Notes under the pieces: model-generated
The model's database searches: none
Told to the model about the DNA's origin: nothing
What the model saw: only the letters and a program-made list of their open reading frames with translations
Made by a program: the position numbers and the translations under genes
Part shown: in pieces, positions 1-8,743 of the stretch
Layout: the number at the start of each line of letters is the position of its first letter
Position numbering within the stretch: position 1 is the first letter of the stretch
Assembly: GCA_027486495.1 (NCBI GenBank)
Contig: JAIXOZ010000028.1
Coordinates: 1-64,000, forward strand
Reading direction: 5' to 3'
DNA: 64,000 nucleotides
Origin: Comamonadaceae bacterium
GTDB taxonomy: Bacteria > Pseudomonadota > Gammaproteobacteria > Burkholderiales > Burkholderiaceae_C

Positions 1-993
1 GATTTCGATGGGGCGCACAGTGCGTGTGTCGCGGCCGTCGATGCGGGGCTCACCGGCCAAAATCTGGCTGCGCACGATGCGCGCTTCGATTTCGAACATC
101 AGGCCGTCGAGCTTGACGCTGTCGAAAACCACGCCCTCTTCAGCCAAAGCGACTTTGACGGAAGCGTAGGCTTCGCGGCAAGCGTGTGTGCGGGCTTGTT
201 TGTTGCGGATTTGGTAAGCCGCGCGCAGTTTTTCTTCTGCCAGTGTGGCCAGCTTGGCTTCGAAAGCCGTGTCGCGGGCAGGCGCTTGCCAGTCCCACAC
301 GGGCTTGCCGGCTTCGCGCACCAACTCGTGGATCGCGTTGATGGCAATGGCCGATTGCTCGTGGCCGTACACCACACCACCCAACATGATTTCTTCGGAC
401 AGTTGCAGGGCTTCGGATTCGACCATCAACACAGCGGCTTCGGTACCAGCGACCACCAGGTCCATCACGCTGTCTTTGCGCTGGGTCTGGCCGGGGTTCA
501 GGACGTATTCGCCGTTGATGTAACCCACGCGAGCAGCGCCAATAGGGCCGTTGAACGGGATGCCCGAGATGGACAAGGCGGCAGACACGGCGATCATCGC
601 GGCGATGTCGGCGTCCACTTCAGGGTTCAAAGACACGGTGTGGATGACCACATGCACGTCGTTGTAGAAGCCTTCGGGGAACAGGGGACGGATGGGGCGG
701 TCGATCAGACGGCTCGTCAGAGTCTCGTGCTCGCTGGGCTTGGCTTCACGCTTGAAGAAGCTGCCGGGGATCTTGCCTGCAGCGTAAGTCTTCTCGATGT
801 AATCCACCGTGAGCGGGAAGAAGTCTTGACCGGCTTTGGCGATCTTGGAACCCACGACAGTGGCCAGCACCACGGTGCCCTCCATGTCGAGCAGCACAGC
901 GCCGCCGGCTTGGCGAGCAACTTCGCCAGTTTCCATCTTGACCGTGTGCTGGCCCCATTGGAAGGTTTTGGTCACTTTGTTAAAAATAGACAT
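1..993 (-). CDS. pnp: Polyribonucleotide nucleotidyltransferase (PNPase), 5' part only
   Basis: Phosphorolytic 3'-to-5' exoribonuclease of the degradosome type. The visible 331 residues begin [11 protein letters not shown] and cover the first RNase PH domain (about 1-145, including the [15 protein letters not shown] stretch typical of PNPase) and the helical linker. The window edge cuts the gene at the start of the second RNase PH domain ([14 protein letters not shown]). The ATG at 993 is preceded by AGGAG at good spacing. It lies downstream of rpsO on the same strand, the widespread rpsO-pnp arrangement, separated by a terminator and a leader hairpin. The KH and S1 RNA-binding domains would lie outside the window. 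Confidence 0.97.
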   Translation of the reverse strand, partial: MSIFNKVTKTFQWGQHTVKMETGEVARQAGGAVLLDMEGTVVLATVVGSKIAKAGQDFFPLTVDYIEKTYAAGKIPGSFFKREAKPSEHETLTSRLIDRPIRPLFPEGFYNDVHVVIHTVSLNPEVDADIAAMIAVSAALSISGIPFNGPIGAARVGYINGEYVLNPGQTQRKDSVMDLVVAGTEAAVLMVESEALQLSEEIMLGGVVYGHEQSAIAINAIHELVREAGKPVWDWQAPARDTAFEAKLATLAEEKLRAAYQIRNKQARTHACREAYASVKVALAEEGVVFDSVKLDGLMFEIEARIVRSQILAGEPRIDGRDTRTVRPIEI

Positions 994-1067
994 GTTCAGA
1001 ACTCCTGAAAACAAAAGCGCATGAGGCTGCACTGTGGGCCCGGAAGATGACGCTCTGAACTCGATGC

Positions 1068-1116
1068 CATTCCACAAAACCTTGCAAAAAACTTTGCTGT
1101 AAAGCCTTGTGGAATG
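1068..1116 (-). promoter_or_regulatory. Long stem-loop in the pnp leader
   Basis: A perfect 10-base inverted repeat (CATTCCACAA at 1068-1077 and TTGTGGAATG at 1107-1116) encloses a smaller CTTT/AAAG hairpin. It sits between the rpsO terminator and the pnp start, about 75 bases upstream of the ATG. In enterobacteria the pnp leader folds into a long duplex that RNase III cuts and PNPase then degrades, giving autoregulation. Position and shape suggest the same role here; that is inference. Confidence 0.55.
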
Positions 1117-1161
1117 ACACAGCGCGAGGTCGCCCTGACAAATTCCGACAGAAAAAAGAAT

Positions 1162-1197
1162 AAAGCGCCTGAGCTAGTGAACTAACTCAGGCGCTTT
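1162..1197 (-). terminator. Intrinsic terminator after rpsO
   Basis: Read on the minus strand, AAAGCGCCTGAG at one arm pairs perfectly with CTCAGGCGCTTT at the other. Four more pairs (one G-U) close a short UUCA loop, and a T-rich tail follows (ATTCTTTTTT). It begins 17 bases past the rpsO stop codon. It should end most rpsO transcripts, leaving pnp to read-through or to its own promoter. Confidence 0.85.
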
Positions 1198-1213
1198 TCA
1201 TCTGAGGAGACGA

Positions 1214-1480
1214 TTACTTACGCAGGCCAAGCTTGGCGATCAGCGCAACGTAACGGTCAGCATCACGGGACTTGAGGTAGTCCAGCAATTTGCGGCGACG
1301 GCTCACCATGCGCAGCAAACCGCGGCGACCGTGATGGTCTTTGGCGTGTGTTTTGAAGTGGGGTGTCAGCTCGTTGATACGGGCTGTGAGCAAAGCCACT
1401 TGGACTTCTGGGGAGCCAGTGTCATTGGCTGCACGTGCGTTGGCCTTAACGACCTCTGCCTTGATTGAAGATGCAATCAT
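1214..1480 (-). CDS. rpsO: 30S ribosomal protein S15
   Basis: Small-subunit ribosomal protein that binds the central domain of 16S rRNA. The product is 88 residues, against 89 in E. coli, and contains the S15 landmarks [27 protein letters not shown] and RRRKLLDYL. The reading frame is open further upstream, but the ATG at 1480 ([12 protein letters not shown]) matches the family start and has an AAGGAAAA ribosome-binding site. It is followed by a strong terminator and then pnp. Confidence 0.98.
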   Translation of the reverse strand: MIASSIKAEVVKANARAANDTGSPEVQVALLTARINELTPHFKTHAKDHHGRRGLLRMVSRRRKLLDYLKSRDADRYVALIAKLGLRK

Positions 1481-1595
1481 GGTGTTTTCCTTGTTGTTTC
1501 GCTTGTATTCAAAAATGAATTTCAGCGGATTAATGACTTGCGCCAGCGGCCGGAAAAGCCAATGGCGTGCGCTTTGCAAATCGCAAAACATGCAG

Positions 1596-1624
1596 ATTAT
1601 AGACCGAAACGCGGGACAAACTTC
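1596..1624 (-). promoter_or_regulatory. Probable rpsO promoter
   Basis: A perfect TATAAT (minus strand, 1596-1601) lies about 115 bases upstream of rpsO. At 17-base spacing the -35 hexamer is a poor GAAGTT; a TTGTCC is present but only 12 bases away. The -10 match and position support a sigma-70 promoter; the -35 is weak. Confidence 0.5.
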
Positions 1625-1860
1625 GCCTCTCTAACGGCCAAGCAACCAGACAGGCCCTTCATCACAAGCCTCTTAAACCCCAAGTCGAACATCACTGCGC
1701 GCTGCACTTAATCTTTGATGTCCAAGGCGTCAACAATGCCCTCGTGATTTCCCTGAATCTGTTTGCCCTTGATCGCTTGCAAGTGCTTACAAAAGAATAC
1801 AGAGGCTCAGTGCCAAAGCGACCGGTTTTCGTAAACTTGCCTACCACCCCTCCTCTGCGC

Positions 1861-2481
1861 ATGAAAAAACAAACAAGCCTTCGCATCCTTTTCAGCAGTA
1901 CCCTGGTCACCCTGGGCCTGTGGTCCATCCCGGCGGCCCAAGCCCAATTGTGCACCCGCGAATATGCCCCCATCTGCGGCCAAATCGCAAGTCAAGCACC
2001 ACAAACATTCCCCAACCGCTGCGTACTGGACCACGCCCAAGCCCGCTTGATCGCCCAAGGCGAATGCCCGAACACCGGGTTTCCACAATCGCCGCCCGTG
2101 CCCCAACCACAACCCCTGCCACAACCTCAGTCCATGCCCGGCAGCGGCAGCGACGCGCACGGCTGCAAAGGCTCAACGGGTTTCGTCTGGAACGCCGAAA
2201 TGGACAGCTGCATCCGCCCCTGGATGAGCAGCGCCATCACGCTCGAAGTGGCCGCCCAGCGCCAAAAATGCACAGGCCTGATCCTGATGCAATGCCTGAT
2301 GGTGCGTGAGCTGCAAGAAGGCCAGAAAAAGACACGCTGGATGCCGCTGCACGGTGAAATCCAAGACTACCAACACCAAGCCGGCAAACGCCAACTTTTG
2401 CGCGTGCGCATGGACCGACAAGAAAACGTGCCAGCCAACGCCCCCAGCATCACCTACCAACTTATCAAAAAACTGCCCTGA
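1861..2481 (+). CDS. Secreted Kazal-like / DUF4377 protein
   Basis: A 206-residue exported protein. The ATG at 1861 gives a good signal peptide (MKKQTSLRILFSS... ending PAAQAQ), while the longer open frame does not. After cleavage comes a Kazal-like module (CTREYAPICG with further cysteines in NRCVLD and GECPN). A Pro/Gln-rich linker follows, then a C-terminal part resembling DUF4377 (ITLEVAAQRQKCTG, CLMVRELQ, a W, and a final SITYQLIKKLP). Kazal domains inhibit serine proteases in eukaryotes; in bacteria they occur on envelope proteins of uncertain role. Target and location (periplasm or exterior) are unknown. Confidence 0.75.
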   Translation: MKKQTSLRILFSSTLVTLGLWSIPAAQAQLCTREYAPICGQIASQAPQTFPNRCVLDHAQARLIAQGECPNTGFPQSPPVPQPQPLPQPQSMPGSGSDAHGCKGSTGFVWNAEMDSCIRPWMSSAITLEVAAQRQKCTGLILMQCLMVRELQEGQKKTRWMPLHGEIQDYQHQAGKRQLLRVRMDRQENVPANAPSITYQLIKKLP

Positions 2482-2654
2482 TCCAGCCAACTGCGCTGCC
2501 AGAACGACTCCAAGGCCGAGGTGGTGATCGGCCCGTTATGCCTCGCACCCGATCGCGTCCATCAACGTCCACGATGCGAACACCCTTGCCGCAAACCATG
2601 CGATGGTGCTGCCTTTGTTGGCGTGAAAGACTGAAATGGACACACGAAGACCGA

Positions 2655-2660
2655 TAAAAT
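2655..2660 (+). promoter_or_regulatory. Candidate -10 box of argH
   Basis: TAAAAT within GATAAAAT lies 9 bases before the argH ATG; no clear -35 is visible. If used, transcription would begin almost at the start codon, giving a nearly leaderless mRNA. A similar GATAAAAT stands about 30 bases before the TPR gene that starts at 13437. Confidence 0.3.
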
Positions 2661-2669
2661 CAGGGGCTT

Positions 2670-4118
2670 ATGACAAACCAACTCGACACCAAATCCCAAG
2701 CCTGGTCCGCGCTCTTTTCTGAACCCATGAGCGAGTTGGTCAAGCGCTACACCGCCAGCGTGTTCTTTGACAAGCGCCTGTGGCAAGCCGACATCCAGGG
2801 CTCTTTGGCCCACGCCGAGATGCTGGCCGCGCAAAACATCATTGGCGCGCAAGACCTGGCCGACATCCAGCGCGGCATGGCGCAGATCACCCAAGAGATC
2901 GAATCTGGCGCTTTTGAATGGAAGCTCGATCTGGAAGACGTGCACCTGAACATCGAAGCGCGACTGACCCAGCTGGTGGGCGACGCGGGCAAGCGCCTCC
3001 ACACGGGCCGCAGCCGCAACGACCAAGTGGCCACCGACGTGCGCCTGTGGTTGCGCAGCGAGATGGACCTGATCATCGATTTGCTGGTGGACCTGCAAAA
3101 GTCGCTGGTCGATGTGGCCGAGAAGAACGTCGAGGTCATCATGCCCGGCTTCACCCACCTGCAAGTGGCCCAACCGGTGAGCTTTGCGCACCACCTGCTG
3201 GCCTATGTCGAGATGTTTGCCCGCGATGCCGAGCGCATGAGCGACGTGCGCCGCCGCACCAACCGCCTGCCGCTGGGCTCTGCCGCCTTGGCAGGGACGA
3301 CCTACCCACTGGACCGCGAACGCGTGGCGCACACATTGGGCATGGTCGATGAACATGGCAACGCGCAGGTTTGCCAAAACAGCCTGGACGGCGTGAGCGA
3401 CCGAGACTTCGCCATCGAGTTCACCGCCGCCGCTTCGCTGTGCATGGTGCACATCAGCCGCTTCTCTGAAGAGTTGATCTTGTGGATGAGCCAGAACTTC
3501 GGTTTTGTGCGCATTGCTGACCGCTTCACCACGGGCAGTTCCATCATGCCGCAGAAGAAAAACCCCGACGTGCCCGAGCTGGCACGCGGCAAAACCGGCC
3601 GCGTGGTCGGTCACCTGATGGGCCTGATCACCCTGATGAAGGGCCAGCCCTTGGCCTACAACAAAGACAACCAGGAAGACAAAGAGCCGCTGTTTGACAC
3701 GGTGGACACGCTCAAAGACACCCTGCGCATCTTCAGCGAAATGGTGGGCGGCCAAATCAACCCAGCAACGGGTCAAAAAGAAGGCGGCATCACCGTCAAC
3801 GAGGCCGCGATGGAAGCCGCCGTCAAAAAAGGCTACGCCACCGCCACCGACCTCGCCGACTACTTGGTCAAAAAGGGCTTGCCTTTCCGTGACGCGCACG
3901 AAGTGGTGGCGCACGCCGTCAAAACCGCCCAAGGGCTGGGTGTGGATTTGTCCGAGCTGCCGCTGGCCACCTTGCAACAGTTCGACAGCCGCATCGAAGT
4001 CGATGTGTTCGGCCCGCTGAGCCTGCAAGGTTCGCTCAACGCCCGCAACACGCTGGGCGGCACAGCGCCTGCGCAGGTGCACATGCAGCTTGCACGGCAT
4101 CACAGCCGTTTAGGCTGA
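2670..4118 (+). CDS. argH: Argininosuccinate lyase
   Basis: Last step of arginine biosynthesis: cleaves argininosuccinate to arginine and fumarate in the cytoplasm. The 482-residue product belongs to the fumarase/aspartase superfamily. It shows the lyase signature [12 protein letters not shown] near residues 289-300, [13 protein letters not shown] near 110, and the TH motif in [11 protein letters not shown]. Length is slightly above the usual 460-470. The gene stands alone; the next gene is on the opposite strand. Confidence 0.98.
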   Translation: MTNQLDTKSQAWSALFSEPMSELVKRYTASVFFDKRLWQADIQGSLAHAEMLAAQNIIGAQDLADIQRGMAQITQEIESGAFEWKLDLEDVHLNIEARLTQLVGDAGKRLHTGRSRNDQVATDVRLWLRSEMDLIIDLLVDLQKSLVDVAEKNVEVIMPGFTHLQVAQPVSFAHHLLAYVEMFARDAERMSDVRRRTNRLPLGSAALAGTTYPLDRERVAHTLGMVDEHGNAQVCQNSLDGVSDRDFAIEFTAAASLCMVHISRFSEELILWMSQNFGFVRIADRFTTGSSIMPQKKNPDVPELARGKTGRVVGHLMGLITLMKGQPLAYNKDNQEDKEPLFDTVDTLKDTLRIFSEMVGGQINPATGQKEGGITVNEAAMEAAVKKGYATATDLADYLVKKGLPFRDAHEVVAHAVKTAQGLGVDLSELPLATLQQFDSRIEVDVFGPLSLQGSLNARNTLGGTAPAQVHMQLARHHSRLG

Positions 4119-4125
4119 AGCATAA

Positions 4126-4240
4126 ATAGATCCCGGGGCCAACTCGGGATGACGCTGACAGCAAAGCCCCAGGCCATAACCACAGTAACGCAGCAGACAT
4201 AGATCCCTGCCTATGCCACGCTTGGGCTGGCGTGACAGTT
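4126..4240. repeat. Short palindromic dispersed-repeat remnants
   Basis: The argH to SRAP-like interval holds two units of the form ATAGATCCC...GGGATGAC-like. The first contains ATCCCG (4130-4135) paired with CGGGAT (4145-4150). The second begins ATAGATCCCTGCC near 4199 and ends GGCGTGACAG. The pattern (GATCCCG...CGGGATGAC) resembles the repeats at 32687-32795. I see no gene here. Confidence 0.4.
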
Positions 4241-4247
4241 GCGCCTT

Positions 4248-4970
4248 TTATTTCTTTGGCACTGGATTGGCCAGCAGAAAATGGGCAGGGTAGGCGCGCA
4301 TGAACTCGCGGGCTTTGTCGATCGGGGCGCTCAGCCAAGCGCTCCAAGCCCCTTCGTTCAATATGGCGGGCATGCGCTTTTCGTTGCCATTTTGGCCATA
4401 ACGGTTCATCAGTGCGTGACTGTTGGCGTTGACCGTGAGCAAGGTGAAGCTGGTGATTTCTTCACCGTCTTTGGCCCAGCGTTCCCACAAGCCTGCAACC
4501 CCCATGGGCTTGCCGTCCACCCGGGCGATGCGGGTGGGCACGGCTTTGCCGCTGCGCCAGTCGTCTTCAAAGAAGGCCTGCATCGGGATGATGCAGCGTT
4601 TGCCGCTGAGCCATGTATCCCGGGTGTTGGTGGATGTGCTCATGGTTTCGTAGCGCGTCACGGCCAGCTTGGTCGATCGCAGTTTGGCATCTGAGGCCGA
4701 TTTGACCCAAGTGGGCACCAGCCCAAATTGGCCCTGCGCCAGTTCCATGACCCGCGGCGCTGCTTGGGGCGCAAGGGCTGACGCGTCTGCACCGGACGTG
4801 GCGGGCTCCGAGGGCTGCGCCGTCGCCGGGGTAGACAGCAGCACTTTGCGGATGAAAAAGCCCTGTTTGCGAGGCCAGACTTGTTTGTCCAACATGTTTG
4901 AAGGCGCCTCGACGCCAAAGGCATCGGCGTAAAGATCGGGGGTTTTCAGACATTCATATTGGGTGCTCAT
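4248..4970 (-). CDS. Divergent SRAP (YedK/HMCES-like) protein
   Basis: Resembles the SOS-response-associated peptidase family, whose N-terminal Cys2 forms a thiazolidine crosslink with abasic sites in single-stranded DNA. Family features in its 240 residues are FGLVPTWV (82-89), RCIIP (125-129), a Glu in FFEDDW (135), SGKAVPTRI, GVAGLWERW and EKRMPAIL (197-204). The usual MC start is MS here, the NAR-type stretch reads AVTRYET, and the His expected just before the RMP segment is absent. Residues about 43-72 are an Ala/Pro-rich insertion. The chemistry may therefore be lost or changed, although a Cys is present at position 7. Confidence 0.8.
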   Translation of the reverse strand: MSTQYECLKTPDLYADAFGVEAPSNMLDKQVWPRKQGFFIRKVLLSTPATAQPSEPATSGADASALAPQAAPRVMELAQGQFGLVPTWVKSASDAKLRSTKLAVTRYETMSTSTNTRDTWLSGKRCIIPMQAFFEDDWRSGKAVPTRIARVDGKPMGVAGLWERWAKDGEEITSFTLLTVNANSHALMNRYGQNGNEKRMPAILNEGAWSAWLSAPIDKAREFMRAYPAHFLLANPVPKK

Positions 4971-5060
4971 GCCGGGGATGCTACCCCAGTACCCCCGCCG
5001 CGTTGTGGGCGGCAGTCGTCAACATGCCCCCAAGCCGCAACGGGGCTCAAAGCACAGCGC

Positions 5061-5600
5061 TCAATAGTCTTTGAGGCTGCGCTCAATGTGGGTGGCAATT
5101 TGATGTGCAGAGGGGACGATGCCCCATTTGAAGAGGCGTTCCAATGAAAATCCCGTGCCCCCGGCAAATCCATTTAGCCAATTGATGCCTCCTGTCAAAA
5201 TTCGGGACTGGCCTTTGTAAAACCGTACCGACACGGACTCTGGACTTTCAAAATCCTGCCCCAAACCATCGACCACGAGCTCAATCCAGGGACTGTTGGC
5301 TTGCGGGTTTTGTTCATGCTCCGAAGTCCTGAGTGCATCAGCATCTGACTGGCTGTCAAAACGCTGTACCAGGTGGCCCCGATTGGCCAACTCGACCGCC
5401 AAGGCTGTGGCCATTTGATGGGGTTTTCTGGAGACTACCCGCAAATGAAAAACGCGCTCCGGCTTGGCACTGGCATGCGTGCCCAAAGCCACACGCAGAC
5501 TGGCACAAGCGCTGAGCCACAGGCTGGCACAAACGAGCAGCAGCGACCCGGCTGCACGCCAAGTGTCAAGCGGTTGTGCCCGGGTCGATCGCATGTCCAT
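5061..5600 (-). CDS. Predicted lipoprotein of unknown function
   Basis: A 179-residue protein with a hydrophobic signal segment ending in a lipobox-like LSAC, so probably an envelope lipoprotein. The rest (FHLRVVSRKP..., WIELVVDGLGQDF, a Gly-rich INWLNGFAGGTG near the C-terminus) matches no family I recognise. The start at 5600 is chosen because GGAG precedes it; a start at 5630 would lengthen the overlap with the upstream gene. It is the last gene of a four-gene minus-strand run with overlapping ends. Confidence 0.65.
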   Translation of the reverse strand: MDMRSTRAQPLDTWRAAGSLLLVCASLWLSACASLRVALGTHASAKPERVFHLRVVSRKPHQMATALAVELANRGHLVQRFDSQSDADALRTSEHEQNPQANSPWIELVVDGLGQDFESPESVSVRFYKGQSRILTGGINWLNGFAGGTGFSLERLFKWGIVPSAHQIATHIERSLKDY

Positions 5601-6006
5601 GGGATGGCTCCGATTGTGCGGTGTCGGCATTCTGGAAAGGCTTGGCCTGTGCCGACTGGCGTTGATCGCGCTGCGCTGCCCAAGTGGCTGACCATTGCTC
5701 GATTTGATCTAGGGCATGGCTGAGCCATGAACGCCAACTCCAGGGATCAAGCGTCGGCCACAGGCGCTGGATCAGAGGCAAAAGGCTCAGCAACCACCAC
5801 GCGGGGGTGGCGTTGCGACCCGAGCGGTCCATCACAACTCGCACCAACCCGAAAACGGCGGGCCAAGGCTCCCCCCAGACGCTGCTTTGTCGCCACTGCT
5901 CAAGCAAGTGCACCATGGCGGCCCGCTCTTGACCGGCCTGCGCGATCAAACGCCACTTTTCCTGTTCTCGGCCCAAACGGCTGTGGCTCACTTTGTCCTG
6001 ACTCAT
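5566..6006 (-). CDS. Hypothetical protein downstream of the YqjE-like gene
   Basis: A 146-residue protein beginning MSQDKVSHSRLGREQEKWRLIAQAG. It has an amphipathic N-terminal helix, a Trp-rich middle (WWLLSLLPLIQRLWPTLDPWSW) and a polar Gln-rich tail. Its ATG overlaps the stop of the YqjE-like gene by four bases, indicating translational coupling. In other proteobacteria yqjE is followed by yqjK, which also encodes a small charged helical protein. By position it may be the equivalent, but sequence similarity is not obvious. Confidence 0.6.
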   Translation of the reverse strand: MSQDKVSHSRLGREQEKWRLIAQAGQERAAMVHLLEQWRQSSVWGEPWPAVFGLVRVVMDRSGRNATPAWWLLSLLPLIQRLWPTLDPWSWRSWLSHALDQIEQWSATWAAQRDQRQSAQAKPFQNADTAQSEPSHGHAIDPGTTA

Positions 6007-6404
6007 CGCTGGCTCCAGGCTTGTTTGTCCTGTTCCAGGACGGTCAAGGTGGCCTGCAGGAATCGGTCGCCTTGGCGCAATGTGTGGCGCACCCACCAGG
6101 CCGCGCACAGTGCCAACACCATGTAGGCCACCGACAAAGCCAGCAAGGCTTGCCAACGCCAGGTGTCCCAAAACAGCAACGTCACTGCGATCGACAGCGT
6201 CAGCAAACCCAGGCCCAAAAACAGCAGCCCCAGCGCTGCCCCCAACAAGGAAGAGACCAGCTTGTCACGGGCTTCGCTCATTTCCAGACCGGCCAGGGCC
6301 ATGCGGGTGTGCAGCCACGAAGACGCCAGCGCCAATGTGGGTTGCAAGAGCAAATCCTCCGTGTGCGAAACCGGTGTCGTTGAGCTCTTGTCTTTATTCA
6401 TCAT
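6003..6404 (-). CDS. YqjE-like / phage-holin-family membrane protein
   Basis: A 133-residue inner-membrane protein with a polar N-terminus, a helix with ALAGLEMSEARDKLVSSL, and two hydrophobic segments (LLGAALGLLFLGLGLLTLSIAV and WQALLALSVAYMVLALCAAWWV). This is the layout of the YqjE (holin superfamily III) proteins. The start at 6404 (ATGATGAATAAA) overlaps the end of the AI-2E gene. Function is not established for the family; it is often linked to envelope stress genes. Confidence 0.7.
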   Translation of the reverse strand: MMNKDKSSTTPVSHTEDLLLQPTLALASSWLHTRMALAGLEMSEARDKLVSSLLGAALGLLFLGLGLLTLSIAVTLLFWDTWRWQALLALSVAYMVLALCAAWWVRHTLRQGDRFLQATLTVLEQDKQAWSQR

Positions 6405-7539
6405 GGGATTGGAGAGGCTGATGGTCAACGGTGGAGGCCTGAACGGTGATGAACAAATCCCACACCGCAAAAAACATGGCGGCAATCAAGGGGCCCACCA
6501 CAAAACTGTGGATGCCAAAAAAAGGCAGCCCCCCCAGGGTGGACAGCAGGACCAGAAAATCAGGAATGCCTGCATCCTTGCCCACCAGCACAGGTCGCAG
6601 CAAGTTATCGACCATGCCAATCACCACCGCACCCCATGCGGTCAACAAGGCGGCATCGACCGCGTGCCCTGTTGCAAACAGGTACAGCGCCACAGGCAAC
6701 CAAATGAGCGCCGCGCCCACAGCAGGGATCAAGGAGCACATGGCCATCATGACGCCCCAAACCATGGGCGCGGTGATGTCCAGATACCAAAATGCCATGC
6801 CGCCCAAAATGCCTTGCGCCAAAGCCACGGCAAAACCGCCACGCACTGTGGCTTTCAGGACATCATTGAACTTTTGGGCAAGCGCACGCTTGTGCTGCGC
6901 CTGCAGCGGCAATGCGCGAAACACCACCGCCTTCATGTCTGCGCCATCTCGCGTGAAAAAATAAGCCAGATACAAGGTGATGAACACATTCATCAAGACG
7001 TTGAAGGTGTCTTGCCCGACACTCAAGGTCTGCGCTGCAATCAATTGACTGCCGGCCGTCAGAATGGACAGCGCTTTGTCCTGCAGCTGCGAAAAATCAT
7101 CGATGCCCATGACACTCAGGATTCGCACCAGAGCCTCAGGCAAGGCTTCATAAATTTGCCGCGCAGTGGACAGCACATGCAGCTGGCCACTTTGCACTTT
7201 GCTGATCATGCTGGCCACTTGCTGGGTCAAGATACCGGTCACGAACCCCAGAGGCAGGATCACGCACAGCATCATGCCCAACAAAGGCGCGACGCTGGCC
7301 AGCCACATTTTCCGGGGCCAGCGGCGCAGACAGACCTGTCGCAAGGGCTGAAACAGCATGGTCAGAATGCCCGCCCACAAAATGGGCGCATGAAACGACC
7401 ACAGCAGACTGGCAAAGGCCAGCGTGACACCTGTGAGCAACAGCAGCAAGGCTTTGTACTCTCGGGCTTTCTCGGTTTTTGCAGTAGACACGTCGCAAGG
7501 CAGATCGACGGGTGGGTGGGCTTTCAGAGGATCATTCAT
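6394..7539 (-). CDS. AI-2E family transporter (PerM/YhhT type)
   Basis: A 381-residue membrane protein with about eight hydrophobic segments in the AI-2E permease pattern: pairs of helices at both ends and a soluble portion in the middle (QIYEALPEALVRILSVMGIDDF). Family motifs include YFFTRDGADM, ATVRGGFAVALAQG, WLPVALYLFATG and DNLLRPVLVGKDAGIPDFLVLLSTLGG. Some relatives export autoinducer-2 or act as ion antiporters, so the substrate cannot be assigned. The ATG at 7539 is preferred over an upstream alternative. It heads the run toward 5061. Confidence 0.88.
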   Translation of the reverse strand: MNDPLKAHPPVDLPCDVSTAKTEKAREYKALLLLLTGVTLAFASLLWSFHAPILWAGILTMLFQPLRQVCLRRWPRKMWLASVAPLLGMMLCVILPLGFVTGILTQQVASMISKVQSGQLHVLSTARQIYEALPEALVRILSVMGIDDFSQLQDKALSILTAGSQLIAAQTLSVGQDTFNVLMNVFITLYLAYFFTRDGADMKAVVFRALPLQAQHKRALAQKFNDVLKATVRGGFAVALAQGILGGMAFWYLDITAPMVWGVMMAMCSLIPAVGAALIWLPVALYLFATGHAVDAALLTAWGAVVIGMVDNLLRPVLVGKDAGIPDFLVLLSTLGGLPFFGIHSFVVGPLIAAMFFAVWDLFITVQASTVDHQPLQSHDE

Positions 7540-7687
7540 GAAGTGATGCACAGGCCATAGGCTGTCGTGGAACGCAATCAAGCATTCTATTAATATTCAC
7601 ATTTGAAATTTAAAATAATTATTTGTAACTAAAATACATTCAAAAACTCTCGTGCCGATTCATTGTTCGATTCATGAAAGAAGACAG

Positions 7688-8206
7688 ATGAAAAAATCCA
7701 CCAGCGTGCAGGTTTTGGGCGCCATGTCATTGGTGCTGGGCCTGATGGCACTGTTCAACCCGGTCAAATTCACAATCACGGCTGAACTGATCGCCGCATG
7801 GTCCTTGATTTTTGTGGGGGCCAGTCAAATCGCATCGGCTTTTGCCCAAGGCCCCTGGAAAGCGCGCACCAGCGTGTCGGCATTGGGCCTTTTGACTTTG
7901 TTGCTGGGTGTTTACTTGTTGTCCCGCCCTGTGATGGGGGTGCTGACCATGACCATGATCGTGGCCAGCTTTTTGCTGCTTCAAGGTGTGGGCAAAGCAC
8001 TTTTGGCCTTTCGCTTCACAAAGACTTCGGCTTTCTGGACCATTTTGATCTCCGCGCTGCTGTCGCTGGTGCTGGCCCTGATGATTTTCAACAACTTTCC
8101 AGAGTCGGCCTTGACCCTGTTGGGTGTGTTCTTGGCCATCGAATTGATCGCAGTGGGCATCAATTTGCTCGCCGTAGGCCAACTGATCCGACGCGACCAC
8201 TCTTGA
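7688..8206 (+). CDS. HdeD-like (DUF308) membrane protein
   Basis: A 172-residue integral membrane protein with six short hydrophobic helices arranged as three similar pairs. This is the layout of HdeD, an acid-resistance membrane protein of E. coli; conserved-looking pieces include GLMALFNP and LLQGVGKALLAF. The ATG at 7688 follows AAAGAAGACAG. It is divergent from the AI-2E gene; the 150-base interval is very A+T rich (7580-7640) and probably holds both promoters. A potassium channel gene follows 24 bases later. Confidence 0.8.
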   Translation: MKKSTSVQVLGAMSLVLGLMALFNPVKFTITAELIAAWSLIFVGASQIASAFAQGPWKARTSVSALGLLTLLLGVYLLSRPVMGVLTMTMIVASFLLLQGVGKALLAFRFTKTSAFWTILISALLSLVLALMIFNNFPESALTLLGVFLAIELIAVGINLLAVGQLIRRDHS

Positions 8207-8230
8207 CATGGCCAGTTGGCCAGACCAGTC

Positions 8231-8677
8231 ATGACCACACACGCCCTCATCCAATGGCTTCACAAGCGCTTCAAACGCAGCTTTGTCTATGCCCTGGTCC
8301 TGAGCATGATCATCTTGCTCGGTGGGGGCATCGGTTTTTGGATTCTGGACCCGGCCATCGCCACATTGGGGGATGGTGTGTGGCTGGCCTTCACCACGGC
8401 GGCCACGGTCGGCTATGGCGATTTGGTGCCTTCGACCTTCGCTTCACGTTTGTTTTCGGTGCTTGTTTTCTTGCTCGGCCTGGCCGTCTTATCGCTGGCC
8501 ACCGCCGCCCTGACGGTGGCCCTGACCCCCTCTGAGCCGCCCGCCGAGATCCCTGCTCAACGGCATTGCAGCGACCCCCAACTGCTGGAGGAACTGCGCA
8601 TACTGCAAGCACAGGTCCGCCAATTGCAAACCGAACTCCACACGATCAAGGATCGATGGCCTGAACGGCCGTTTTGA
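8231..8677 (+). CDS. Two-transmembrane potassium channel
   Basis: A 148-residue ion-channel protein: transmembrane helix 1 (about 15-35), a pore helix with the selectivity filter TVGYGD near residues 58-63, transmembrane helix 2 (about 75-95), and a cytoplasmic tail predicted as coiled coil (LLEELRILQAQVRQLQTEL). There is no RCK/TrkA-N domain, so it resembles minimal KcsA-like channels. The ATG at 8231 is preferred to an earlier TTG. It is probably cotranscribed with the HdeD-like gene. Confidence 0.88.
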   Translation: MTTHALIQWLHKRFKRSFVYALVLSMIILLGGGIGFWILDPAIATLGDGVWLAFTTAATVGYGDLVPSTFASRLFSVLVFLLGLAVLSLATAALTVALTPSEPPAEIPAQRHCSDPQLLEELRILQAQVRQLQTELHTIKDRWPERPF

Positions 8678-8743
8678 GTACCTGAATGCTGTGCCCAGCC
8701 GCCTTACTTGGCGCGCCATAACAGGGCCAGAAAGGCAATGATT

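Noticed and set aside
2562-4103. 513-codon open frame on the minus strand
   Set aside because: It is antisense to argH, whose lyase signature is unambiguous.
5566-6404. Phage remnant suggested by the holin-family protein
   Set aside because: The YqjE-type proteins are chromosomal, and no other phage gene is present.
6163-7560. 465-codon open frame on the plus strand
   Set aside because: It is antisense to the AI-2E permease gene, has Gln/His-rich composition typical of reverse frames in G+C-rich genes, and no start signal.
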